NCBI RefSeq assembly: GCF_025558485.1
Contig: NZ_CP102930.1
Coordinates: 1,302,001 to 1,366,000, forward strand
Direction of reading: 5' to 3'
Source of the DNA: Bdellovibrio bacteriovorus
GTDB taxonomy: Bacteria > Bdellovibrionota > Bdellovibrionia > Bdellovibrionales > Bdellovibrionaceae
Length of the DNA: 64,000 nucleotides
Shown: in pieces, positions 35,907 through 45,409 of the stretch
How positions within the stretch are numbered: the first letter of the stretch is position 1
Layout of the letters: each line of letters opens with the position of its first letter
Program-made: the position numbers and the translations under genes
The notes under the pieces: model-generated
Seen by the model: only the letters and a program-made list of their open reading frames with translations
What the model was told of the DNA's origin: nothing
Database searches by the model: none

Positions 35907-36440
35907 ATGTTGTTAAAAGTGGTTCTTGGAATCTTGGTGGTGCTGGCGATCTTCGTGGCCTTTATTGCTTCTCGGGACGGGCACTTCAAATACGAAGTCA
36001 GTGAACATATCAATGCTCCGATTGAAAAGGTTTTTCCTTACATCAGCGATTTAAAAAAAGGCAGCGAGTGGTCGCCATTTGAAAAAGTCGATCCCAACAT
36101 GAAAAAGGACTATCAAGGAATCCCGGACCAGGTGGGGGCAAAACTGGTCTTTGCCGGAAATAGCGATGCAGGTGCGGGCAGTGTTGAAATTACTAAAATC
36201 GTCCCTAATGAAATGGTGGAGCTTCGTCTGATTATGACAGCCCCGATGGCCGCAGATAATATTGTGACTTACCAAGTGATGAAAGACGGGGAAGGCACAA
36301 AGTTCACGTGGTCGATGTCAGGTGAAGGCGGCTTTGCCGGAAAACTTGTTACATTCTTTGTGGATTGCGAAAAAATGATAACCGACCAATTTAAACAGGG
36401 CATTGCAAATCTTAAAACCATTGTTGAAGTCACAAACTAG
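35907..36440 (+). CDS. SRPBCC-fold membrane-anchored protein
   Basis: 177 residues. One N-terminal membrane helix (3-22) is followed by an SRPBCC (polyketide-cyclase-like) domain with the start YEVSEHINAPIEKVFPYISDLK, split at the first helix. It binds a hydrophobic ligand in a deep cavity; ligand unknown. It is the first gene of an operon under the TetR palindrome; the next gene follows after 9 nt. AAAGGAG upstream. Confidence 0.85.
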   Translation: MLLKVVLGILVVLAIFVAFIASRDGHFKYEVSEHINAPIEKVFPYISDLKKGSEWSPFEKVDPNMKKDYQGIPDQVGAKLVFAGNSDAGAGSVEITKIVPNEMVELRLIMTAPMAADNIVTYQVMKDGEGTKFTWSMSGEGGFAGKLVTFFVDCEKMITDQFKQGIANLKTIVEVTN

Positions 36441-36449
36441 GAGGAAATT

Positions 36450-36932
36450 ATGAATATTGATCCAAAGCTTGATTTAGTACTGGAAAGAGAACTGGATTTA
36501 ACCGCCGAACAGGTTTGGAAAGGCTGGACAACGCCAGAGCTTATCTGCAAATGGTTCTGTCCAGAACCTTGGAAAGTCACCGAGGCCGAGGTGGATCTGA
36601 AGCCAGGTGGAATTTTCAGGACCGTGATGCAATCCCCGGAAGGGGAGAAGTATCCGAACATGGGTTGCTTCCTTGAGGTGGAAAAGAACAAGAAGCTTGT
36701 CTGGACAGATGCTTTGCTACCGGGGTTCCGACCGGTTGAAGTTCCTGTGTCCGGAGCAAACATGTTCTTTACGGCATTTATTCTGCTTGAAGAAAAAAAC
36801 GGGAAAACGAAATACACGGCCATTGCACGTCATAAAAATGAAGCCGATCGTAAGAAGCATGAAGAAATGGGCTTCTATGAAGGCTGGGGTATCTGTGCTG
36901 ATCAGTTACAAAAACTGATGAAAAGTATTTAG
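36450..36932 (+). CDS. AHSA1-type SRPBCC protein
   Basis: 160 residues. AHSA1/Aha1-C-like SRPBCC domain, typical motifs [20 protein letters not shown] and GGIFRTVM. Soluble ligand-binding or enzyme-like protein of unknown substrate, second gene of the TetR-controlled pair. AGGAGG precedes the ATG. It is convergent with the exonuclease III gene, whose stop is 2 nt away. Confidence 0.88.
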   Translation: MNIDPKLDLVLERELDLTAEQVWKGWTTPELICKWFCPEPWKVTEAEVDLKPGGIFRTVMQSPEGEKYPNMGCFLEVEKNKKLVWTDALLPGFRPVEVPVSGANMFFTAFILLEEKNGKTKYTAIARHKNEADRKKHEEMGFYEGWGICADQLQKLMKSI

Positions 36933-36934
36933 AG

Positions 36935-37708
36935 CTATTTCTTAAGCGTCAGGCGCACGGGACAGTGATCTGAACCAAGAACATCGGGACAGTGCGCAAC
37001 CGCTTTAAGGCGATCAGAGGCCTCTTTATTCACAAGGAAGTAATCCAGTCGCCAACCGATGTTCTTTTCGCGAACTCCTGGGCGATAGCTCCACCATGTA
37101 TAGTGGTCAGGACCCTGTTCAAATTTACGGAAACTATCCACCCATTCCAGCTTATCCAGGAAGCGGGTCATCCAGGCACGCTCTTCAGGTAGAAATCCTG
37201 CGTTTTTCATATTGGTTTTGGGATTTCTTAGGTCGATTTCTTTGTGAGCAATATTAAAGTCGCCACATATGATGACTTCACGGCCCTTTTTGCGCAAAGC
37301 TTGCAGGCGTTTTTCAGCCGCTGCACAGAATTCCAGTTTAAATGGCAGACGCGTGTGCTCACGCTGACTGTTGGGGAAGTAGCTGTTAACAAGTGTGATC
37401 GGGCCAAAGTCAGCCTCCAGCCAGCGGCCTTCGCTGTCGAACTTCGGAATACCCAGACCAACACGCACATCATCTGGTTCTTTGCGTGAATAAAGAGCCA
37501 AACCAGAATAACCGGCCTTTTCAGCAAAAGCCCATGAGGAATGATAGCGGGCCGGATGGTAAAGGGATTCGTCCTTTTCGATCACATCACTGCTGATTTT
37601 GATTTCTTGCAGGCAGACGATATCGGCTTTTTCTTTTTCAAACCATTCGCGAAAGTTCTTTCTATGAACTGAGCGCAAACCATTTACATTCCAGGATATA
37701 AGTTTCAT
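36935..37708 (-). CDS. xthA: exodeoxyribonuclease III
   Basis: 257 residues from ATG 37708, where the family begins (MKLISWNVNGLRS); the longer frame is not homologous. It is an AP endonuclease and 3'-5' exonuclease of base-excision repair. Catalytic residues are visible: Asn in WNVNG, Glu in CLQEIK, GDFNIAH (Asp, Asn) and the terminal GSDHCPV (Asp, His). Single gene on the minus strand, divergent from a metallo-beta-lactamase-fold gene. Confidence 0.94.
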   Translation of the reverse strand: MKLISWNVNGLRSVHRKNFREWFEKEKADIVCLQEIKISSDVIEKDESLYHPARYHSSWAFAEKAGYSGLALYSRKEPDDVRVGLGIPKFDSEGRWLEADFGPITLVNSYFPNSQREHTRLPFKLEFCAAAEKRLQALRKKGREVIICGDFNIAHKEIDLRNPKTNMKNAGFLPEERAWMTRFLDKLEWVDSFRKFEQGPDHYTWWSYRPGVREKNIGWRLDYFLVNKEASDRLKAVAHCPDVLGSDHCPVRLTLKK

Positions 37709-37762
37709 GCCCTTACAATAGGCGTAATTGCCCCTACGAAGCAAGCGCGCTATAGTGAGCCA

Positions 37763-39100
37763 ATGAAAATTTCGCGAATCCTTCATGCCGGCTATCTTCT
37801 GGAAAGTAAGGGAACTCAGATTGCGTTTGATACGATCTTTGAAACTCCTTTCAGCCGGAACTGTCATGCCTTTCCGAAAGTGAGCTTTGATCAGGCTCAG
37901 ATCCGCAACTTGAGGCTGGATGCGGTTTTTATTTCTCATTTCCATGATGATCACTGGTCTATGGAAAGTCTTGCGCTGTTGGATCGGGAAACGCCGATCT
38001 ATGGATTCTGTGTTTTTGAAGAATTCTTTTCCTTGACCCGGAAGTTGGGGTTTAAACAGGTTTATTCCTTAAAGCTCAATCACCCGGTTCAAGTTGGAGA
38101 TTTTACGGTGACGCCCCGTCGTGCCTTGGATGAGAATGTGGATTCTCTGTTCCAAATTCAGGCACAGGGGCTGAATATTCTGAACGTCGTGGATTCGTGG
38201 ATTGATTACGAAACATTGGAACTGTTAAAACAACAGGCGCCCTGGGATCTGATCATGTGGCCTTTTCAAACCATGCGCGAAATCGAAGTCCTTTCACCGT
38301 CAAGGGCAGAGCCAGCGTCTGGCGAGCTTCCTCCTGAATGGATTGAACAGTTAAAGCTTTTAAATCCAAAAAGTGTCATCCCAAGTTCATGTCAGTTTCA
38401 GATGGAAGACTGGTCTTGGTACAACAAAGCCTTTTTCCCGATTAGCTATGCGCAGTTTCAAAAGCAAGTTTGTGCAGTTCTTCCGAATACAGATATAGTC
38501 CGTCTGGACCCGTCCTGTTCCATCGAGATAAATAAATCAAGAGTCATTCGTTCGACCCCTTTGTCGTGGATGAAGCGTCTTGAGAAAAATGAAGTGGATT
38601 ATGTCTATGACCCGGATTTGGTGGTGCCAAATACAGCGGAGGTCGCAAGAAGATTAGGTCCAAATTCGCAACAGATGAGATCTCGTGTTCTGAAATACTG
38701 CCAGTCAGAAATCAAGGACCGCTACAGATCTTTGGAAGAGCCCGACGGCGTGTATTTTGGAAGGCCCGTTGTCTGGCAATTGTCTGTGTTTGACGATAAG
38801 GGAAGCCCAGAGCAGTTCCGTTACGTTATTCAAAGAAATCAGATCACAGAAGTAACTGATCAGGAATTCTCTGTGGGGTGGACGACGGAGGTTCCTCTGG
38901 TCAAACTGTACGCGGCGTTAGAACTTGGGGAATCTCTGACGTCCATGTATGTCAGAATTAATGATACTCGTTTTTCCGAAGATATTGAAAAACGACTTGG
39001 TTCCGCCGACTTTATGGAAGATCCCTTGGTGCGCTGTCTTTTTGATGGTGCATTCGCCAGCTATCAAAAGGCACAGCTAAAAATAAGAGGCACTGAGTAA
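37763..39100 (+). CDS. large metallo-beta-lactamase-fold protein
   Basis: 445 residues. The N-terminal half is a metallo-beta-lactamase-like domain with SHFHDDHWSMES (HxHxDH) and later VVDSWID and PSSCQF elements. The C-terminal 200 residues have no recognised family, with a beta-strand-rich part near VVWQLSVFDDKGS. Cytoplasmic, substrate unknown. It shares the UlaG-like start HAGYLLESKGTQIAFD with the protein at 25506 but is nearly twice as long. Confidence 0.75.
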   Translation: MKISRILHAGYLLESKGTQIAFDTIFETPFSRNCHAFPKVSFDQAQIRNLRLDAVFISHFHDDHWSMESLALLDRETPIYGFCVFEEFFSLTRKLGFKQVYSLKLNHPVQVGDFTVTPRRALDENVDSLFQIQAQGLNILNVVDSWIDYETLELLKQQAPWDLIMWPFQTMREIEVLSPSRAEPASGELPPEWIEQLKLLNPKSVIPSSCQFQMEDWSWYNKAFFPISYAQFQKQVCAVLPNTDIVRLDPSCSIEINKSRVIRSTPLSWMKRLEKNEVDYVYDPDLVVPNTAEVARRLGPNSQQMRSRVLKYCQSEIKDRYRSLEEPDGVYFGRPVVWQLSVFDDKGSPEQFRYVIQRNQITEVTDQEFSVGWTTEVPLVKLYAALELGESLTSMYVRINDTRFSEDIEKRLGSADFMEDPLVRCLFDGAFASYQKAQLKIRGTE

Positions 39101-39141
39101 AGTGCCCCGCACTGAATAGGCACGGGGACACTTATGGATAG

Positions 39142-39579
39142 TCAATGTTTGTGAGGAGCCTTGTTTGCATAGTCAATCATTCCTTGGAAGTCCACGATTA
39201 CAACAGGCTCGTTTCCGACAACCCAAGCGTCATGTCCCGGAGGAACCAGTGAGACATCGCCGGGTTTGCATTCGATTTCTGTCCCGTCGTCCATTTTAAT
39301 GCGCAGAATTCCTGAAACATGATACTGAAAATGGGGAGCTTCACAGCTTTCCGTTTGTGCGATTTCCTTTACTGACGTGGACCAGCGCCATCCCGGTTGC
39401 AGGGTGGCTCGTCCGACCACGGCGTCTCCAAATTTAACCAGCTCAAGTTTGCCTTTGGGGAAGTCTCGGACTTCGCCGGCTTTGGTGAAGTTTTGCACTG
39501 AAAGGGACCCGGTGACCTTGGCAAAGGAAGCAGCGTCGGTTTTTCCTGCGGACTTTGCTGATGATGTTTGCATAGCCAT
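39142..39579 (-). CDS. cupin-domain protein
   Basis: 145 residues. Single cupin barrel: the motif EAPHFQYHVSG has the metal-binding His pair, and the second motif PGHDAWVVGNE carries another His. Probably a small metal-dependent enzyme or sensor; substrate unknown. ATG follows AGGAGG by 5 nt. The N-terminal 15 residues are Ser/Ala-rich and likely disordered. Confidence 0.85.
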   Translation of the reverse strand: MAMQTSSAKSAGKTDAASFAKVTGSLSVQNFTKAGEVRDFPKGKLELVKFGDAVVGRATLQPGWRWSTSVKEIAQTESCEAPHFQYHVSGILRIKMDDGTEIECKPGDVSLVPPGHDAWVVGNEPVVIVDFQGMIDYANKAPHKH

Positions 39580-39671
39580 AAAAACCTCCTGCTTTGGATT
39601 GTACTCCTGATAGCCTTTGACTGCGAGATGTGGTGTTGCCCTACAATAGACCTTGGCAGTGCTGCTAAAAT

Positions 39672-39704
39672 AAAAAGGGCCTGATCGTTAAGATCAGACC
39701 CTTT
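39672..39704 (-). terminator. rho-independent terminator (minus strand)
   Basis: Stem AAAGGG-C-CTGATC / GATCAG-A-CCCTTT, followed on the minus strand by TTATTTTA. It lies just after the stop of the 1335-residue gene. Confidence 0.8.
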
Positions 39705-39724
39705 GGATACTTGTTTATGAACAC

Positions 39725-42700
39725 TTATCTTGGCATAAAGTCCAAAGCTTTGAAGTAAGCTTCTGATGCGGATGCTGTATCGTTGGAGTCGTGCTGGATA
39801 GTAATTGCCACAACCTCCAGATCCTGAACGTTTTTGTCCGGGAAAGCACGTTTCAAGTCCGCTGCCAGATCACGCTTGTAGTCCTGCGCCTTACCCAGCA
39901 TATCTGGATTATTCAGAAGCAGCTGTTTGGCTTCTGGTAACGTGGCGATCACGACGTTTTTATTGGAATACCAGTTTTCAAAGATATCACCTGCTTTGCG
40001 GTTTTCACCTGCGATAGCACCACCGTAGTAATAACCAAACAGGAAGACTTTATCGTTCTTCGCATCAATCACAGTTCTGTCACCATTTGCACGGCCATCA
40101 CGAATCGTGAACCATACCTGGAAGGCAGAGTCATCTTTTCCTGTTTTACCTTTCACCGGGTCCGCGCCATTAACATCTTTAGTGACGGCCAACTTCAGAT
40201 TCATCTGTGAAAACTCCGCAGGAGAGAATCTGTAGGCTAAAGTCGTCATACGGATGGAGTTGTTGGCGCTTTTCATCAAGGCCCACTTGTCACCCTCGTA
40301 GTCCGCTGTGACATAGCCAAAGGCCTTATTGTCATCTAACCCGCCCGGAGAACGAGACTCATAGTTGAATTGGTGATCCATGCGGAAGTGAACCATGTTT
40401 TCGTGGTTGTAATCAATACGGATACCATCTGGCATATTCTGACGAGTCACCGGATTTACCTTAACACCGGCCATCACGTCGCCTAATTTTGCCACATCCA
40501 GGACCTGATATGGATCATAACGAAGACCCGACTGTGGCAATTTCACTTTCACCTCGTAGCTGTCTGCCGGATCATTCAGTTTTGGCAGCAATTGGCGGGA
40601 AAGTTCGTAAGTTGTTCCGTAAGGGACAAGCTCAACAAGATGTTCTTGGCCGATTCCGATCTGTTCAATAACACCCGGACTCTTCATGCGGTAGTATCTT
40701 TTATCTTTGATGTAGTGAGCATTTGCCGCAGATATGATCACTTGCGAGTTCCATTTGAAGTTGTTCTTATCGTTGTTGATATCAAGTTCAGCCAAAGAGT
40801 TCACAAGACCTTTCATGAACGCCTTTTGATTGAAACGGGAAGACAAGATGCCCGCCAAGTGATCGGCATGAATAGTGCCCAGATCCACAGCTTTCAGGTT
40901 TGCCGGGAACTTGGAGGAAGAAACCGTCACAACACCGTCGTTGTCCTCATCAAACTGACCGATCAGCTTTGTTGCCTTCATGAAGATATGGGAATCTTCC
41001 GGAGAACTTTCGAAAGTCACAGAGAAGTAGCGGGTCATACCTGTCAGTGTACGCTCATTTTTTCTCCAGAAAGCGTCCATTGCTGTTGGTGTGATGGATT
41101 TGGAGGCTGTTTTTTCTGTCTGACAGATTTCAGGTCCTTGTTTTTCAGACAAAGCGGAAACCAGCGCGAATGGAACATCTGTTGTGTTCAGGATGCTGGA
41201 ACCACGCAGTGGGGCGGCGATGGATACCATCCCTTTCACTGTCGTTGAAATAAAGTTCGGAGCTTTCAAGAAAGCATGCAGGGTATCCACGGCACCCTTG
41301 GAGTAGCTTAGGAACAGGTATTTTGGAGCCGCGTGACCACGTTGAGTGCGTGCTTTATAGTCCTGGCGAAGATAGTTCAGGATAATATCGGCGTTCACTT
41401 CGCTGCCGCAAGTGCTTTCAACAGGCGGTTGAATCACACGAAGACCCAGTTCATCGCTGAGAGCAGAAAGTCCCAGGCTGAAGATTTCTTTGTCAAAGAT
41501 GCTGTTATAGATACCTGGTACATAGACAATCGTCAGATCGTCTATCTTCTGATTATAGATTTTTGTCAGTGGTGTTGGATAGATACGACCTTCCAGATCG
41601 GCCTCTTTGATGGCTTCTTTAAGAAGGCTCTGTGCCAAAGACAGCTGTCCTTTAGAGTCTGCTTTGCTCAATGCGGTGAAGGACTGAACTGTTTTGGTTT
41701 TGTCAGAAACCCATTTGCGTGCAAACTGCATATCACGAGTTTCCGGCAGGAACGGTTTTTCCTGAACCACGATGGAGTTTTCCAGCAGATATGGCAGCTG
41801 ATACATTTTCATGACAGCGCGTTTGGCTGGCAGAACGAATTGTTTAATTGTACCCAGAATGCCATCGTCGGTTTGGTTGATGTCCATATTTTGCAGATCC
41901 AAATTTGCGGTCTTTTGGTCTTTCAGAAGGCCGACTTTTTCTTTGACCTTGGCGATGCGTGGGTCGTTCATCAGGTTTTCCACAGAACCGGAAGTCAGAA
42001 CCGCATCTGTGACGGCACCAATATCTTCCGGCGAAATCATCGTGGTTACATCGAACTTGGACACGTCAAAGTTCATCGGAGACATGCTTCTGCCGGATGA
42101 ATCTTTGAAGGGATCGAATTTGAAGGCATCCATGAAACTTTTCATTTCGGACACCAGGAAATAAGGGCGAGTGTCAGCCACAAACTTGGTCAAATGGCGG
42201 AAGATGCGCTTTTGGCTTAGGTCTTTGGCATCTGTTTGAATGCCCTGGCGTGAATTGGTAATAACCTGTTTCAAAGATTCCTGACCGGAATCATTGTGCT
42301 TTTTCACGGCATCAGCAAAAAGGTATTTTGCAGAGACGCCAATAAACGGAAGAATGTCTTTAGAGCGGATTTGCCCAGGGACTTTGCGTTTTGTAGAAGC
42401 CAGCAAACCGTAAGAGGATGCTGCGGTTAGGGAACCGTGAGTGCGGTACATTTTTGTGAAGGCACCCAGAGAGTTCTGGATAAAGTGGCCGTCTTTCAAA
42501 GTCAGGATAAAGTCCGGGAAGTCGAAGTTTCTTTCGGATGCAGACTCGATAATGCGATAAAGAGCATCCGGATACGGTGACAGATCAGAGGCTTTCATGG
42601 CTTCCTGAGAAGTGATCGGTTTAGCCATTGTGGATGTGGAATGAAGAGCCTTTGCCAGTTGCAAAGGATTTCCAGTCACAGGCAGATAGAAGTACAGATC

Positions 42701-43732
42701 TTTTTGTTTGTCGTATTTGATTCTGGCTTCACCTGTTTGAGTAATCACGGTCATCAGAGTTTCGGATGAATTATTGCGGTTGATATAAACAGCCATGTCG
42801 AACCAGGATTCCTTGCGGAACTCAGAAATCAGGTTCTTCATGTTATTACGGTCTTTCAGGTAAACCGGAGCCCAGGAACCCAGCGCCAGCAAAGGCATGG
42901 TGACATCTTTATCGGACTGAAGCTGTTGCACAGAATTCAGACCGGCACGCTCGACAATTTTATGAACATCGACGCCAGTGAGCTCCTGTTCTTTTTTACC
43001 TTCCTGGAAACGACCGATATTTCCGTGATCGGATACCAGAACCACTTCTACATCCTGACCTTTTTCTTTAAACGATTTGATCAGGCGTTTGACCTCTGCA
43101 TCCAGAGTTTTCAGAACCGGATACAAACGGTCCAGTTGAGTGTGTGCCGTTGAATCCACTGCGCCAATATAGCCCGTCATAAATTTTTTCGGCTTGGCGG
43201 CCAGAAGATCATCCATCACTGTTTTTACTTCTAATTTTGGAACTTCTTCAGTGGGGAAGTACATCAATGCTTCAACATAAGGATTGAAGAAGGCATCGAA
43301 AGCGCCCATATAGTATTTTGGGAAGGCCAGGCGACGATAGTAGTCGCGCGGGTCACCTTGCACGGATTGGGAGGATTCATCAAAGTATGTGGCTTCAACG
43401 GATTTGATACGACCTGCGGCCCCGAAGAGATTGGCAGTGTCAGTTAAAACTGACCAGGACAGGTCTGTCATTGAGGGGAACGGGGCAATATGCGCTCCTG
43501 CGCTTGTGAATTCTTTAAAGAGGCCCTGTCTTTGTGCTTCAAGGAACGCGAAGTAACTGAAACCATCCACGGCCAGAACAACAGTTTGAACTTGTTGAGC
43601 CGCCGGGGCTGCTGCCTGAGCTTTCTTCCAGGGAAGATTGAAGGCTTGTGCTGGTGAGGTGCAGGCCATTGCAATCGCACTGGCAGCCAGACCCGCAGTA
43701 AACAAGCGAACATAGGCAGATGGACGTTTCAT
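39725..43732 (-). CDS. giant exported phosphodiesterase/lipase-like fusion protein
   Basis: 1335 residues. Signal peptide 1-30 (ends SPAQA). Residues 50-330 match the alkaline-phosphatase superfamily, type I phosphodiesterase branch: metal Asp56, nucleophile Thr89 in PSMTD, Asp193/His197 in GAVDSTAH and Asp235-His236 in SDHGN. Near residue 805 an alpha/beta-hydrolase elbow LSYSKGAVDTLHAF (Ser nucleophile) is followed by VSIAAPLRGSS, as in lipases. The remaining C-terminal part is beta-rich, perhaps carbohydrate- or lipid-binding. It should act outside the cytoplasm on phosphorylated and ester-linked lipids or similar. Substrate unknown. Single gene with own terminator. Confidence 0.8.
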   Translation of the reverse strand: MKRPSAYVRLFTAGLAASAIAMACTSPAQAFNLPWKKAQAAAPAAQQVQTVVLAVDGFSYFAFLEAQRQGLFKEFTSAGAHIAPFPSMTDLSWSVLTDTANLFGAAGRIKSVEATYFDESSQSVQGDPRDYYRRLAFPKYYMGAFDAFFNPYVEALMYFPTEEVPKLEVKTVMDDLLAAKPKKFMTGYIGAVDSTAHTQLDRLYPVLKTLDAEVKRLIKSFKEKGQDVEVVLVSDHGNIGRFQEGKKEQELTGVDVHKIVERAGLNSVQQLQSDKDVTMPLLALGSWAPVYLKDRNNMKNLISEFRKESWFDMAVYINRNNSSETLMTVITQTGEARIKYDKQKDLYFYLPVTGNPLQLAKALHSTSTMAKPITSQEAMKASDLSPYPDALYRIIESASERNFDFPDFILTLKDGHFIQNSLGAFTKMYRTHGSLTAASSYGLLASTKRKVPGQIRSKDILPFIGVSAKYLFADAVKKHNDSGQESLKQVITNSRQGIQTDAKDLSQKRIFRHLTKFVADTRPYFLVSEMKSFMDAFKFDPFKDSSGRSMSPMNFDVSKFDVTTMISPEDIGAVTDAVLTSGSVENLMNDPRIAKVKEKVGLLKDQKTANLDLQNMDINQTDDGILGTIKQFVLPAKRAVMKMYQLPYLLENSIVVQEKPFLPETRDMQFARKWVSDKTKTVQSFTALSKADSKGQLSLAQSLLKEAIKEADLEGRIYPTPLTKIYNQKIDDLTIVYVPGIYNSIFDKEIFSLGLSALSDELGLRVIQPPVESTCGSEVNADIILNYLRQDYKARTQRGHAAPKYLFLSYSKGAVDTLHAFLKAPNFISTTVKGMVSIAAPLRGSSILNTTDVPFALVSALSEKQGPEICQTEKTASKSITPTAMDAFWRKNERTLTGMTRYFSVTFESSPEDSHIFMKATKLIGQFDEDNDGVVTVSSSKFPANLKAVDLGTIHADHLAGILSSRFNQKAFMKGLVNSLAELDINNDKNNFKWNSQVIISAANAHYIKDKRYYRMKSPGVIEQIGIGQEHLVELVPYGTTYELSRQLLPKLNDPADSYEVKVKLPQSGLRYDPYQVLDVAKLGDVMAGVKVNPVTRQNMPDGIRIDYNHENMVHFRMDHQFNYESRSPGGLDDNKAFGYVTADYEGDKWALMKSANNSIRMTTLAYRFSPAEFSQMNLKLAVTKDVNGADPVKGKTGKDDSAFQVWFTIRDGRANGDRTVIDAKNDKVFLFGYYYGGAIAGENRKAGDIFENWYSNKNVVIATLPEAKQLLLNNPDMLGKAQDYKRDLAADLKRAFPDKNVQDLEVVAITIQHDSNDTASASEAYFKALDFMPR

Positions 43733-43883
43733 AAATCCTCCAAAAAGATTTGTCTCACTATGAATAGAGGCAAGGTCGATGCCAAAAAGGCTGGAGAATT
43801 TAGGTCTATAAACGACTATATTTCTTTGGGGGCAGGGAGCACCGTCTCATCTTGAGAGGGTGACATTTCTGAGAAGCCGTTGT

Positions 43884-44519
43884 CTAGAAGGTGGCGATCC
43901 AATGATCTATGGAGGGTGCATACTTAGAGACAACTTCGTGTGTCCAAAGAGCGGTGATTGCCCCTGCAAAAATATCCATTGTCCAGTGAGCACGCAGCAG
44001 TAAAACCACGGCAACTTCAAAAAGCACAATGGCGAAGGCTAACGTCGTAAAGACCGGCCCGCCCAATTGGGAAATTTCCAAAGCTCCCAGAACAGCCAAA
44101 GCAGTGTGCCCAGAGAAGAAAAGATCATTGGAAACACCGTAGGTCACAAAAAGAGACGGAACCCCGGGATTCCGCCAGATCATGCCTTCCGGTGTTGGCA
44201 GAACAGTGATGGCCTGATTGACTTGTCGCAAGGTAAAGAGAACCAGCAGCGCCAGCAAAGGGCGAATGCTAGGCCCCAGTAAAGTCTGAGCAATCAGATA
44301 GATTCCCACAGCATCAATCACCAAAGAGCTGGAAATCAAAAGGCCGTTGGCCACTTTCGGGGCTTGATTCAGGTATTGGCTCCAACGCTCTGTCAGGATA
44401 TGGAAGTAGTCCCCGATACGATCTTTAAATGGCATGTGGCGCTGGCCAAGAAGTTTTTGGGTGAAAAGCCACATACCCACAGCCGCCACAGTCAGTCCGA
44501 TTTTTATTGCGATGGTCAT
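43884..44519 (-). CDS. PAP2-like membrane phosphatase (PAP2_C type)
   Basis: 211 residues from ATG 44519. Six predicted membrane helices. The motifs NDLFFSGHTALA and RAHWTMDIFAG give the His/His/Asp set of PAP2_C (sphingomyelin-synthase-like) phosphatases or phosphotransferases. It probably acts on lipid phosphates in the inner membrane. The start overlaps the stop of the upstream hydrolase gene by 4 nt (ATGA), so the two are translationally coupled and may work on the same lipid. Confidence 0.78.
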   Translation of the reverse strand: MTIAIKIGLTVAAVGMWLFTQKLLGQRHMPFKDRIGDYFHILTERWSQYLNQAPKVANGLLISSSLVIDAVGIYLIAQTLLGPSIRPLLALLVLFTLRQVNQAITVLPTPEGMIWRNPGVPSLFVTYGVSNDLFFSGHTALAVLGALEISQLGGPVFTTLAFAIVLFEVAVVLLLRAHWTMDIFAGAITALWTHEVVSKYAPSIDHWIATF

Positions 44520-45268
44520 ACTTTCAATCCTGAGTTGATAAACTGACTTACCTGTTCCAAAACCCATTTTGGATCATCCAAGGTTAGATCATGTCCTGCT
44601 TCGGGGTGTCTGACCAGCGGTAGATTCCAGTTGCTGGCGATTTTCTCGGAACATTCCGGATGAACCACGCGATCTTTGGCTGATGAAAGAACCAGAATCG
44701 GAGCCGGTGGTTCTTTTCTTTGGCGCACCTGCGTGGCAAGACCCAACTGCCAAAGGAAGTTGGCAGGCCGAACGGGAAGCTCCTGGCTGCGGGCGCCCCA
44801 GTGTTGTGCCAGAGTGCTGACTGATTCCTGTGATGTCTGTGCGGTGGTCATGCGAATAATCATTTCTTCGCGTTTATGCAGGTTTCTTTGCAGAGCTGAC
44901 TGAAAAATGCGTCCGAAGGAATAGGGAGTCATGCGCTTGTAGAATGGAGAATTATTCAGGCTGGCGTTAATCAGAATCACCGCCGCGACCTCTTCGCTAT
45001 GTCGATGGGCCCACTCCAGCGCCAGCATGCCGCCTAAAGAAAACCCAAAAAGAATCTTCTTTCCGTCTGTTGGGGCCTGTTCACGCAGAGCTTGGATATT
45101 CTTGGACAGGCTTAGTGGGGTTTTGTGACTATTCAGACGACCATTTCCAAGAATGTCGGCGGTGTGAAAGTGGTCTTGAGGAAAGTGTTCCTGCAATTGG
45201 GGAAGGAAGTTCCACCAATGGTAAGATTCACTCATGATTCCTCGAATTAGCACCCACTGCCGTTGCAT
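44516..45268 (-). CDS. alpha/beta-hydrolase
   Basis: 250 residues. Nucleophile elbow G-F-S-L-G-G (Ser77), acid in SSAKDRVVHP and His in EAGHDLTLD complete the triad. No signal peptide. BioH/lysophospholipase-like size, substrate unknown. It is coupled by a 4-nt overlap to a downstream lipid phosphatase gene, which supports a role in lipid turnover (inference). Confidence 0.85.
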   Translation of the reverse strand: MQRQWVLIRGIMSESYHWWNFLPQLQEHFPQDHFHTADILGNGRLNSHKTPLSLSKNIQALREQAPTDGKKILFGFSLGGMLALEWAHRHSEEVAAVILINASLNNSPFYKRMTPYSFGRIFQSALQRNLHKREEMIIRMTTAQTSQESVSTLAQHWGARSQELPVRPANFLWQLGLATQVRQRKEPPAPILVLSSAKDRVVHPECSEKIASNWNLPLVRHPEAGHDLTLDDPKWVLEQVSQFINSGLKV

Positions 45269-45409
45269 CAGAATTAGACCTTCTTTCCCAAGAAAAAATA
45301 ATAGAACTCGCTGTACGGGTCAAATCCACAAGGAGCGCGTCAAAGGAGCAGCTTTTGACAAAGCTTCGTTCTGCAAATAAATCTTCCTAAGACACAGGCG
45401 GGGATGACC

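Noticed and set aside
41333..42100. 255-codon plus-strand frame
   Set aside because: Antisense shadow of the 1335-residue gene, whose domains are recognisable.
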